Part shown: piece by piece, positions 12,299 to 23,489 of the stretch
Layout of the letters: every line of letters starts with the position of its first letter
Numbering within the stretch: the stretch's first letter is position 1
NCBI GenBank assembly: GCA_036320915.1
Contig: JAXBDG010000002.1
Span: 3,314,001-3,378,000, forward strand
Reading direction: 5' to 3'
Source: Linnemannia elongata
Lineage: Eukaryota > Mortierellomycota > Mortierellomycetes > Mortierellales > Mortierellaceae
DNA: 64,000 nucleotides
Position numbers and translations under genes: made by a program
The notes under the pieces: model-generated
Told to the model about the DNA's origin: nothing
The model's database searches: none
What the model saw: only the letters and a program-made list of their open reading frames with translations

Positions 12299-12777
12299 TT
12301 TCCATTTCATTCGTTTTCCAAACGAAGTTTTTAGCTGTTGCTTCTCTCTTAGGACGGACGCGAAGGGATGAGCAGTAAATGACATAGGGAAAGGGAGGCG
12401 AAGAGAAGAAGTGCCTTATGAAGTTTAAACTTTTAGTCGGCTAGTGTGAGGCCAAGACCGATGAGTGTACGGATAGAAGAGGGGTAAGAAAGAAGTAAAA
12501 AGCAAACAGAGTGACGTTATGGGTGAGCTTTTTAACTCTCTTGTTAAAATGAGAATGGAGTTCTCGCATTGACAGACGGATAGGGTCCTTTGCGTGAGTT
12601 TTCAGGCCAACCACGAAAAGAGGGGGGCTAGTCCTAGTCTTTCCATGCGTTATGCCCGTGGGAACAAATGCGGGGTGCATCTTTTGCGCACAAGCACTTT
12701 TCTCTGAGCAGGGTCACCACCACATCTGAATCAAAGGGGTGAATTACAAAGAATTCTTTTTTGTCGCCTTGTTTTCT

Positions 12778-12790
12778 TTCTTCCTCCTCT

Positions 12791-12856
<66 letters not shown>
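12778..12856 (+). repeat. TCT/TCC-rich repeat in the GDH2 leader
   Basis: Imperfect repeats of TTCCTC and TTCTTC units in the presumed 5' untranslated region of GDH2. They read as glutamate or serine runs in artificial frames, which I do not regard as coding. Confidence 0.8.
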
Positions 12857-12857
<1 letters not shown>

Positions 12858-13074
12858 TTCTTTCTTCACTTTCCTTTCCTTCGCCCAACATTCAACCTTT
12901 ACCACTCCTTTCTCTCCTTTCCCACTCCTTCTTTTCTTACCTTTCCTTCTCTGTTCCTTCCCTCTTCTTCCTCTTTCGTCACATCCTCCCTCTCCCTTTT
13001 ATTTTCCCCCCTCCACTCATCCCTCCTCCCTCCACACACACTCCTATACATTCAAGAGCAAGCAAGCATTGACA

Positions 13075-16000
13075 ATGTCGGATCTGTTGACTCCCGGATA
13101 CGTTCCTGGCCATACTCAACCTTATACGGTCAAGAACACCTCAGGATACATCGAAAATGCCTTCCCTGGCAAGGAGGACCAGATGGTCCAGGTCACCGAG
13201 TACCTTTCCGAGAAGGCCTTCATCCCTGCCGCCCTCGCCCAAAACGAAGTCTCTTGGTTCTACGGGTATGTATATGCTCAACTACTCTTGCTGAGTGGGT
13301 AAAAGGACGAGAAAGTGTTCATGTTTGGCGCGGGTTTTTGTGCGGATGAAGAAAGGAGGGGACATGTTGGTGTATGCAATGAACTAAAAATAAAAAGAGT
13401 TCAGGGCGGCGGACTAAGGAATTATTCCTTCTGTTTGCATTCAAAGACGACAACGACGATGGAAGAAAGGCTTTTATTATTGAATAGTTGAAGGAATGAG
13501 CAAGTAGTGCAAAGGTGTTGTCAATGACTTGCTAATATTCTCCTCTTATCTTCCTTCACCTCCATCGTTCTAATAATGATAGAAACTTGGGAATTGACGA
13601 TATGTACTTCGCGTCCGAGTCGGTCGAATCGATCGCCAACCACATCATGGCCCTCTACGGAGCCAAGATCTTTGCCTACACCAAGAACGACAATGGTCTC
13701 GACATCAACCTGGAGCGTGAGACCGAGGAAGGTGCCGTTTACATCCATACCTCCCGCCCCGGAGTCTCACAGCTCTACGGACCCCAGCATGAGAAGAGGT
13801 ACGATTCTTTTGTTGGATTTGATTAATCAATCAGCTGTTTGTTTTGGCCTTTTTAATTATGACTCTGCACAAGGAGAGGAGGGGACTGAGGGGAGGAAGA
13901 CAGAAGGCTGCTAAGGGGGGGAGAATGGGAAAGGAGGAAAACGGTGGGTGAGGCGGAAAAAAAAATCACTTCAGTGTACGTGAAATGGCCAACAGCAGAG
14001 ACAGGAACAGAGGACAAGACGACATGGAGTTGGAGTCATAGATGAGATGTGGTCGCTTATTTAGCGCGCATACTTCTTTTCTTTTATTGCTATTTGTTGG
14101 TGCAGGTTTGTTTATTTGTTGTTCTCATGATGGATTGAAGGGCAGGAGGACGATAGATGAAATGTGAAAAGGGGGAGGAGAAGGAGCAAGAAGGCCGCAA
14201 TGCCATTGGTACGAGTAGCATTGGGAAAGTATGAGTGGTCAAATCGCGGCGAGAAAAAGAAGAGGGGAGAGGCGTGGGAGGTCATGATCTGGTCCCGAAA
14301 AGAATGCTGACAGAGAAGGGAACGGGGACTGGATGTTGCGCAGCGTCAATTGTACCCATGTAGGGGACATTAAGGCGCATATTCTGTCAGGACCTGGACC
14401 TGGCTATAGACGTGGGGATGGATGTCTCAAAAGTATGCTGGTTGGTGCATGAATAATCGTGAATATGGCAGTGAATCTAGAATGGTGGCTGTCAAGTTTT
14501 TCACATCTCGACCATATGCGATGGCTTAGTTGTGATGTCTTATTATTAATGTGGAGGTGGAAGGTGAAGGAAATGAGGAAAGGAATAAGAAAGTAAGAAA
14601 GAGGGGGGGGGATGGGAAACATATGCTGGAACCCATGCTGGTCAGAATGATCACTCAGACAGGAAACTCTGAACTGTGCACGATGTACAACAACATTGCG
14701 TTATTTTTAGACCTCTGCTTTTCCTTTACTCAAGAATACAAACAACTCTTTCTGAATAGGATTGACTCCAAGTACCTCGATGTCAGCAATACAGAGCGTG
14801 CCTACCGTCTCGAGTCCTACCGCTCCAAGGGAACTGTCTCTTCATCGTCCTCGACCCAGCTTCGTACCTACTTTGTCCGCGAGTGCTCCTTCGTCAACCC
14901 CGCCCCAACCAAGGATCAGGAGACCGACATCCGTGAGACCGCCGACAAGTCTTTCCTCGAAAAGGCCACCGACAACACCCTCGAGATCTACTCAAGCATT
15001 ATGAAGACCGCCCTCAGCAGGACCGGTCCCGTCATCGAAATGTTTGAGGTCGAAGGCTCCCGCGAGCGTCGTCTCGTCATTGCCTACAAGCAACAGACCA
15101 CCCAGTCGTTCTTCGCGGCCATCTCGGATTTGTACCATTACTACGACCTCTACTCAACCCGCAAGTACGTCGAGCAGTTCTCGAACGGCATCACGATCGT
15201 TTCGCTCTACTTGAACCAGATCCCCAAATCAACCGCCCCTCCAATTGAGCACTCGATCCACCAGATCATCAAGGAGGCCTCGCTCATCTACTGCTTGCCT
15301 ACCACCCCTCTCCAGTCGTTCTTTCAGACCAACAAGCTGTCCGTCCAGGAGTCGATCTATGGCTATATTGGATGGATCTTTGCCCAGCACTTCCTCAACC
15401 GTCTTGGATCTGAGTACTCGTCCTTGGTCAACATCCTCGACCAGAACAACTCAGCCCATCAGGATGTGCTCACCAAGATGAAGAAGCGTCTCCGTACCGA
15501 CACCTTCACTCGAGATTACATTCTCGAAATCATTAAGACATACCCCGAGCTGGTCAAGTTGCTCTACATCAATTTTGCTATGATCCACTATGTCAACCCT
15601 GCGGTCAACTCGCTCAAGCCCACTCTTTCATACCAGCGTCTCCGCACCGACACCATCTTGACAGAGGAGGAATTATATGAGAAGATCAAGCGCACGACCT
15701 CCAACTCGCACGAGCTCATGGTGTTTGAGTCTTTCCTCATCTTCAACAAGCACGTCCTCAAAACCAACTTTTACCAACCTACCAAGGTTGCCCTCTCCTT
15801 CCGCATGGATCCTAGCTTCTTGCCCGAGATCGAATACCCCACCAAGCTCTTTGGCATGTTCCTCGTCATTGGATCAGAATTCCGTGGATTCCACTTGCGT
15901 TTCCGAGATGTCGCTCGTGGTGGTATCCGTATTATCCGCTCTCGTAACCGTGAGGCGTATTCGATCAACTTGCGCTCGCTCTTTGACGAGAACTATGCGC

Positions 16001-17418
16001 TAGCTGCGACTCAGCAGCGCAAGAACAAGGATATTCCCGAGGGCGGTTCTAAGGGTACGATTCTTTTGGACGTCAATCAGCAGGACAAGCCCTTAGTCGC
16101 CTTTGAGAAGTACGTTGACGCCATTCTGGACTTGCTGATTCTTGGACAGACCCCCGGAATCAAGGAACGTATTGTGGACCTGTACAAGAAGCCTGAGATT
16201 CTGTTCTTTGGACCTGATGAGGGAACTGCTGATTACATGGACTGGGCTTCGGCTCATGCCCGTGAGCGCGGTGCGTCGTTCTGGAAGGCTTTCACGACCG
16301 GCAAGTCTCAGTCCCTCGGAGGTATCCCTCACGACACCTATGGAATGACCACCCGTTCTGTCCACCAGTATGTTCTTGGTATCTACCGCAAGCTCGGCCT
16401 CAAGGAGGAGAACTGCACCAAGCTTCAGACCGGAGGACCCGATGGCGACTTGGGATCGAACGAGATCAAGATCTCCAAGGACAAGACCTGCGGTATTGTC
16501 GATGGTTCGGGAGTGCTGTACGATGCTGAGGGAATCGACCGTGCCGAGTTGACCCGCCTGGCTGAGAGCCGTCTGATGATCTCGAACTTTGATGTCTCCA
16601 AGCTCTCGCCCAAGGGATTCCGTGTTCTTGTGGATGAGGTTAATATCAAGTTGCCTTCAGGAGAGGTCATTGATGATGGTCTTTCGTTCCGTAACAACTT
16701 CCACCTGAACCCCATGGTCCAGTGCCAGGTCTTTGTCCCCTGTGGCGGTCGTCCCGAATCGGTCGATCTTCAGAATGTCGGACGTCTTTTGGACCACGAG
16801 AACCACCCCCGCTTCAAGTACATTGTCGAGGGCGCCAATTTGTTTTTCACCCAGGAGGCTCGTCTTCGTCTGGAGCGTGCCGGCGCAATTGTGTTCAAGG
16901 ATGCGTCGGCCAACAAGGGAGGAGTCACGTCTTCGTCACTGGAGGTCTTGGCCGCCTTGTCCTTCAACGATGAGGAGTTTGCTGAGCACATGCAGGTGAC
17001 CGAGGACCATATCCCCGCCTTTTATCAGGACTACGTCCAGGAGGTGCAGACTATCATTGAGCGCAACGCCCAGCTAGAGTTTGATGCCCTGTGGAAAGAG
17101 CACCAGCGCACGCGCAAACCCCGGTCGATCTTGTCGGACGATCTCTCGTTGGCGATTGTCAAACTGAACGAGAACTTGCAGCACACCTCGTTGTGGGACA
17201 ATGTTGCACTCCGCAAGGTCGTCTTGGAGGAGGCGTTCCCCAACCTGTTGTTGAAGCAGGTTGGGCTGGACACGTTGATGAAGCGCGTTCCTGAGAATTA
17301 CGTGCGCGCCATCTTTGGATCTTATCTGGCCTCTCGCTTTGTGTACAAGTACGGAACAGAGCCCAGTCAGTTTGCCTTCTTTGAGTTCATGAGCCCTTAC
17401 TTTAGCAAGGTCCAGTAA
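13075..17418 (+). CDS. GDH2: NAD-specific glutamate dehydrogenase (large type)
   Basis: Three exons: 13075-13265, 13583-13798 and 14760-17418, encoding 1,021 residues, the usual size of the fungal large NAD-GDH. It oxidises glutamate to 2-oxoglutarate and ammonium, the catabolic direction, normally in the cytosol or mitochondrion of fungi. The N-terminal half is the large-GDH regulatory region. The catalytic core begins at about residue 540 with SEFRGFHLRFRDVARGGIRI and includes GPDEGTADYMDWASAHARER, a Gly-rich nucleotide segment TGGPDGDLGSNEI, and VEGANLFFTQEARLRLERAG. Start chosen at the ATG closing a CT-rich leader. The second intron is 961 nt, far longer than others here. Nitrogen or carbon regulation is likely from family knowledge, but no site was identified. 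Confidence 0.96.
13799..14759 (+). other. Long second intron of GDH2
   Basis: 961 nt between AAGAG/GTACG and GAATAG/GATTG. Other introns here are mostly 60-320 nt. The last 200 nt stay open in the exon-3 frame and contain an in-frame ATG at 14623, so a shortened isoform beginning within the intron is formally possible. No transposon, RNA gene or nested gene was recognised. Confidence 0.7.
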
Positions 17419-17713
17419 TTCCCTTTTCCCACTCCTTCATCTTTATATATATATTTTTTTTTTCGCTGTAGTCGAATGGAATGGTATCCATGTTCCTTCT
17501 TTTGTATAGTTCTTTGTTCATAAATCGTTTCAATTCTAAAGGTGGGTGGCCGCCACCAAAGGCGTCAAAGTGTGAACGTGACTGGTTGAGAATGGGCTCG
17601 AGCCCAACTTTGAAAGAGCGCCTTGGCTCTCTTTCTGTTCACTTTCGCATTCCTTCCATTCTTATCCTCCTCCTTCTCCATCTCCTTATTTTTCTTCACA
17701 CAAAACGACACAC

Positions 17714-19361
17714 ATGCATTCTCTCACACGTACACTCTCCCTCTCATTGACCATTGTCACCGTCCTCGCCAGTTTGGCGAATGCCTCCATCACGCTGTCA
17801 TATGACACCATCACGATTCCTCGGAAGCCTGTGGTCTTTTACCATGGCATGGGTGACTCTGCTCATTCCGAGGGGATGAAAGAACTCTTTGCGTCCATCA
17901 CTGATATCGACCCAAATATTTTCATCCACAGTATTTATGTACGTTTACTTGGGGGCGCTATTCTTTCTTTGTTGTCTTGGTGGGTGGATAGTCAGTTGGA
18001 GCTGTAGTGTGGACCGAAATTGTAGGTACTAATGGGATATGATTTTTATTTTTTTTTGGCGAGTAGTTGGCATCGTCGGAGGCGGAGGACCAGCGAGCAG
18101 GGTTCTTTGGAAACGTCAACAAGCAGGTACATCCTCTATCATCCCTTCACTGCAACAATCAAATGCGTGCTGGACACACTTCCACTCGCACATCGCGCAC
18201 ACAAATCAACTGCATTCCTATGTCGTTTCAAAACTGACCAGAAAAATTTAATCTTTTCCTTTCCTGCATGCATGCTTGTCATCTCCTCTCCCATTTGTGT
18301 GCGTGTCTACCTTATCGCAATAAGATCGAAGTAGTATGCGACCAATTGAAAGCCATCCCCGAACTCGAGGGAGGATTCAACGCCGTTGGCTTCTCCCAAG
18401 GTGGCCAATTCCTCCGTGCGTACGTCCAGCGGTGCAACGACCCCCCAGTCCACAATCTCGTCACCGTCGGGTCCCAACACGGTGGCGTTTCCGACATCCC
18501 AGGCTGCGTTAATCCCGACGACGCATCCTGTAAACTCATGCGGACCATCGCTCGCAGTGGCGTCTATAGTGGGTATGTCCGGGACCATATCGTCCAAGCC
18601 CAATACTTTAAGGATCCCAAGAAGCTGGATACTTATTTGCAGAGGAATATCTTCTTACCAGATATTAATAATGAGTTGGAGGTGAAGAATGAGGATTATA
18701 AGGAGAGATTGATGAGTTTGAACAAGCTTGTGATGTTTATGTTTATGAATGATGTTACAGTCAAGCCCAAGGAGACCGCTGTAAGTTTTCTATTTTTTTT
18801 CTTTTTTGCCTGTTTTTATTGTAATTGAAGTTCTGTCTTCTTTTTCTCACCACGCCACCCGCTGTATTCATACCTTGCTTCCCAAAATAGTGGTTCGGGT
18901 TCCAGGACGAGAACGGAGATGTGATCGATCTCGAAGAACAGGATCAGTACAAGGAGGACTGGCTCGGACTCAAGGCTATGGACCAGGCCGGGAAATTGGA
19001 ATTCGAGGTCATGGAAGGCGAACACGTAAGTCTGGCCCCTCCATTACGTCCTCCCCCACGCTTTACAAGGCATGCATGCAATAGGCGATATTGTCACGTC
19101 AAATTAATATTACAGATGGTGTCTTTCCCTTTTCGATAGATGCAATTCTCGTTGGAGGAATTCACGGACAAGATCACCATCCCATACCTGCTGGGATATC
19201 AAGAGCTACAGGATGCTCAGTCCGAGAGACTCGAAGAGCTGCAGGAAGCTTCCCCCAAGAAAATGAAATCCTCAACTAGCGACCTCGAGGGAATGAGTGT
19301 TCAGACCGAGTATGACGATGCGTTCGAGTTCCCAACTTTAGACGGACAGGCGGTCCTTTGA
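17714..19361 (+). CDS. PPT1: Palmitoyl-protein thioesterase 1
   Basis: Five exons: 17714-17938, 18067-18126, 18325-18780, 18891-19025 and 19140-19361, encoding 365 residues. PPT1 removes thioester-linked fatty acids from cysteines of proteins in the lysosome or vacuole. A signal peptide of about 24 residues (hydrophobic LSLSLTIVTVLASLANA) opens the protein. The alpha/beta-hydrolase features follow: VVFYHGMGDS, the nucleophile Ser119 in GFSQGGQFLR, then Asp238 in FMNDVTV and His292 in MEGEHMQFS, at nearly the spacing known for animal PPT1 (115, 233, 289). Compared with the roughly 306-residue human enzyme it has about 55 extra charged C-terminal residues after PYLLGYQELQ. It is convergent with the next gene, stop codons 98 bp apart. 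Confidence 0.95.
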
Positions 19362-19459
19362 ACGACATGCATTTGTTCTTGCAGATACACCCCAATGTCA
19401 TAATAATATAAATATTTTTTATTTACCGTGGCCTCTATACGAGAGTGGATATGTTTTCT

Positions 19460-22400
19460 TCATGAGGATGAGGTGGTAGAAGAGGGATAGAGGATCGACA
19501 TGAGATCCAGAATATGGACCACCGAAGGGGACTTCATCATCGAACTCTTCTGAACAACAACAACCCATTGCTGACTGGCATGAATCGAGAAGCTGACCTC
19601 CTTGCGCTCCATAATCGCGATCGACGTCAAGTCAATCCACTCTGCTGGGGCACGCGAAACACGCCCAGACTGACTCTGTGACTGTGAACGCCGACGAACA
19701 TCAATATCGACGATCGGTCGCCTGCGCACAGGACTTGGTGTCCGCTCTTCAGGCAAGGGCAAAGGCAAAGCGGCTGCAGGCTCATTCTCAATGGACGGGA
19801 CGGGCGGTGAAGATAGATCGTCGGGTGGGGGCGAGAGGGTTGACACCGATGAAAAGAGATCATCCAAATCATCCCTACTTCTAGTCTCATTCTCCTCCTG
19901 CTTGATAGCAGAGGTCACCTGCTGATGCCAAAGGCTCTGTTGCTGAATGCTTCGCTGTGTAGCGACCTCTGCAAGCGACGGTGGCTCTAGAAGAGACAAC
20001 TGGATCAAAGGCTCCGGTTTACTGATGTCCCAGAGTTGAAGAACGTCCTTGCCGTCGACCTTGACTTGGCATGCAATGAACCGTGATGAAGCGCACGCAG
20101 TTGAAATCGAACTATATCAAATATTAATTCAGAGCTAACTTTAGAATCTGTTGGACAAATCGCGTTCTCAACACAATAGGCTGGCATTTCTCAAGCGCCC
20201 CTGCTTACCTAGAGCCCTGGTATTGATGAATACGCTCAATGTGTCCACCCTTCATCACGTAGAGAGCACACTGGTTGGATTGCGTATTATCCCGGAAAAC
20301 GGAAAGAACAGGCCATGTTGCGGGAATTGAGCGATCCATGCCAAGCACCTTCTCCTGTTCAAAGAATTGGACTGGTACAGCGGCATAAACAAGTTTGGGA
20401 TTGGTGAGCGAGAGACTAGACGTATCCACAACCGACACGGGTTCCTGGAGCGAATTCACATTCCTAAATCAGCGAAAAGGGGAAACGCGTTAACAGCAGC
20501 TCAAACTATTTTCAGTATCAATGCTCTGCAGCAAGGATGATATCTTTACCAAATGACCACAGTTGATCCAAAGGTGGCGGCAACCAGAGATGTGTTTCCG
20601 ACTAACGCAAGCGAGCTCGCCGACCCCTCCGCACCAGGCACAGTTACAGACTTTGCCTGCAACATATCACGACCATCAGTCTCGCCATCATCGTCAGGAA
20701 CAGAAATGAATCCAATGGACCCAGGCTCTTCTGTTGCAACGACAATTAAGTGACCATCGCTCGAGCCCTGCTTCATAATGAATCCCTTGCACCCCGGCGA
20801 AGGGTTGACTCCTGTCCATGCATATGTGGGGAACGCAACGTCGCTCTGCTGCAAGTAATCCAAGTCTTGTAATGGCAACTTGGTAAAAGAAAACTCTGAA
20901 GCATCCATCACCACAGCAAACGAGTCGTCCGGTGCAAAGAGGACCTAGTGGCAAAACAAAAATGAAACGCGTCAGTATTTTGTCCATAAAAAATGAAAAA
21001 GGAGATAACCAAAACGTAACGTGGGTGCAATAACGCATGAGTAGGCGGCACTAACCTGAGTTGACCGCAAAGAGGCCTTCGGGAGATTGATGTGCCGCAA
21101 CCACTGGTTCTTCACTGATGGCGTATCGTTCTCCAGCTTCCAAAACTGAACGTGGCTGGTAGTCTCCATCGTAAGCCACTGGTCCTGGAAACCGCAAACC
21201 GTTCCTTCGACGCGATTTTTCAAATCCTCGATGCACCACAGTCCGTCCGCAAATGCTGTGCTTTCCAACGTGGAGTTGCGACGACTCGACTGTGAAACAG
21301 TTCTGGCAGGACTAGCGGATGCGGCAGCATGCACGCGATGGTTGAGCTGCTTAGGGTTGACGTCGTCCACCAGCGTCACCTCGGCCTCATCATGAGGTGG
21401 ATCCTCTGGCAATCCTTCCAGTAAGAACTCAGGCATCGGACACGTCTCCTCCAGAGAGGCAGACCCAATGGAGTCTTGCGAAGCCTCCGAACAAGGGATT
21501 TCATAGTAGTCGGCGGTCGGCTTCCTGGGGGCTAACTTCTTGTCAGCATGCTCCAACTTGACATAGCGCTCGAAACTGCTTGTTGAGCCCTCAGCTTCCA
21601 CACTCCCTGGGATTTGTTGTAAAGTGCCAGCAGATTTGCGGGGTGGAGTTTCCGGCACCCTGACAGTATCACGAGGAGGAGTCTCCGGTATCCTGACAAT
21701 CTCCTGCCGAACAGGCGATCTTGCCTCGACAGGCCATTCCACAGTTGTCGCAGGCTCCAGCTTGACCACATCCACAGGCTCTTGTTTGACCTTGAGTAGC
21801 AAGCGGCCATGAGAACCTCCTTGCTCAGGGGCATCCTTGGTCTTGCTTTCCTCAGCCACAGTTGTTGGCTCATCGTCCTGAATGACTCGCCGATGTGAAT
21901 TGGGCTTCGCGACTGGAGCTTTAGTCGCTGCAGGGGTGGAAGAGGGGTATAGTCGCGTATGCTGTTGTTGCTTTTGCTGCTCCTGCTGTTTCTGTGTCGA
22001 CTTCGCAGTCTTTGGTATCGCCAGAGGAGCCGCTGCCGCCATGTCGACAATCTTGGATGCAACAATGTTCCGCAAAGCCTCCTTGCCCTTCATGATGCCC
22101 ACTTTCGTGTTCAAAGCATTGTTGATAAAGTTGGTCTTCTCGCCTAGGACATTTGGTTTCCTGGGTGTGGCGATGGCAGCGGATGCAGTGGCCGCAAGAG
22201 GATCCCGGTTCTCCTTGTCAGAGTCCGACTCGTGTCCAGCCTGACCCTTGAGACGGCGCCGCTTGGAGGGCGCGTTCTCATTCTCCTTATCCTGGTAAAC
22301 CGCGAAGCCCTTGGGCCGCTTCTTGTCGCTCTTGTTGGGCCCAGTCTTTGTTGGCACAAGTGAGACTCGAGAGGTATTGGGCGCAGCAGCGGTTATGTTC

Positions 22401-23140
22401 GTCGCCATTGCTGGTTGCAATAGGGTATTGCCGGTGTTCTTAGATATCACCCGATTGCCGAGAGGTTGTCTAACGGGCTTTGACGCGACGGTCGTCGGTA
22501 TTAAGTGACTGGATGTTGTTGAAAGCGGGCCGGGGGTAGGTTGTTGCTTTTGTGTTGCAGTTGAGACTGGCCGTCCGGGGGAGGAGGTGGTGGGGTATGA
22601 TACTGGGGTTTTGGTAGTCGACCGTCCAGCGGGTCGTTGTTGCTCCTGCTGCTGTTGTTGTTGTTGCTGTGAATTAGACAGTCGTCCCTGCTGGGAGGAA
22701 GAAGCACCAGCAGCCCTCTTTGAAATATCCACCGTGCTGCCCCCACGAAGCAGCAGTCCTCTCCCTCCTCCGAGTTGTATCGCTGGAGAAGACTGTGAGG
22801 ACGTCAAATGCGACTGGGACTGAGAGTATCGCTGTAAAGAGGGTAACAGGCGACTCCTGAGTTTTTCGAATTCCTCCAACTCATGCTCAGTCAACTCACG
22901 CGTCTATTTTGTTGACAAAATAGCAGGGACAAGTTGGTTAGACAACAAGGTTCGATTCTAAATAGTCAAGAAATACACGATCATCGCAACACCTGTGTGG
23001 GGCTGTTGATTTCCAAGTACCTGTCTAGCGAGGATGTATTGCTTGACGCTTTGCTGGAGGACCAGCATCTCTGCACCGGACATGGACTGAGGAGCTGGGG
23101 TCAAGGAGGAGGCGAGGTTATTTCGCCTGTGGCCGCTCAT
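19460..23140 (-). CDS. Coiled-coil, disordered and WD40-like protein, uncharacterised
   Basis: Five exons: 23140-23021, 22903-21056, 20944-20550, 20463-20209 and 20111-19460, encoding 1,089 residues. Order of parts: a short N-terminal coil at about 25-75 (VLQQSVKQYILARQ joined across intron 1 to TRELTEHELEEFEKLRSRLL); a long disordered region of about 470 residues with polyglutamine, basic nuclear-localisation-like KRRRLK, two KEN sequences (QDKENEN, SDKENRD) and two tandem PETPPR motifs; then a beta-rich part from about 590. That part has strands ending HVQFWKLEN, TVVIWNVNS and VLQLWDISK, which look like WD40 blades, and a final Ser/Pro/Arg-rich insertion. I do not recognise the family. The coil plus C-terminal propeller layout recalls PALB2-type scaffolds, but there is no sequence proof. 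Probably nuclear. Confidence 0.9.
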
Positions 23141-23489
23141 GACTGAAAGGGAGAGGGCGTGTGAATCCGCGTGTGGCTATGGGTTAGTCAAAAGCTAGTT
23201 CGACAGGGGTCGGACAGGAAGTGCCTGGTTGGTAGTTGTGTGGGTGAAAGTGTAGGTGTAGTAGATTAGATTCTGAAGAGGATATTGAGAGAATGTATAC
23301 AACCGTGTAAACGGTGTGATCGGATAGGAGGTGGAGGTGTAAGGGTGAGGAAGTGACGAGAGAATGACAATGGGCGGAAGTGACACTGAAAAGAGTCAAA
23401 AATAAAAAATAAAAAAAACGAGGCAATCAAAAAGGGTCAGCTAAGGGACTCAAGTCACCTTCAAAAAATATATTTGCAAAACTATGTAA
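23141..23489. promoter_or_regulatory. Upstream region of the WD40-like gene
   Basis: 349 bp between the start of the WD40-like gene and the stop of the GST gene, both on the minus strand. It must hold the promoter of the former and the 3' end of the latter. Nothing specific was recognised. Confidence 0.35.

Larger units (their letters stand above)
11952..13074. other. Intergenic region with homopolymer, microsatellite and CT-rich leader
   Basis: 1,123 bp between the transcription factor and GDH2. It holds a 38-nt T run (12215-12252), a TC dinucleotide tract (12262-12295) and a long leader made almost only of C and T from about 12765 to 13030, ending at the GDH2 start. No protein or RNA gene was supported. 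Confidence 0.6.

Noticed and set aside
12634..12891. Minus-strand frame with a long glutamate run
   Set aside because: Read from the pyrimidine repeat in the GDH2 leader; no flanking coding signal.
14551..14759. Upstream extension of GDH2 exon 3 as the true start
   Set aside because: The upstream exons 13075-13265 and 13583-13798 supply a conserved-looking N terminus, join in phase and restore the normal enzyme length.
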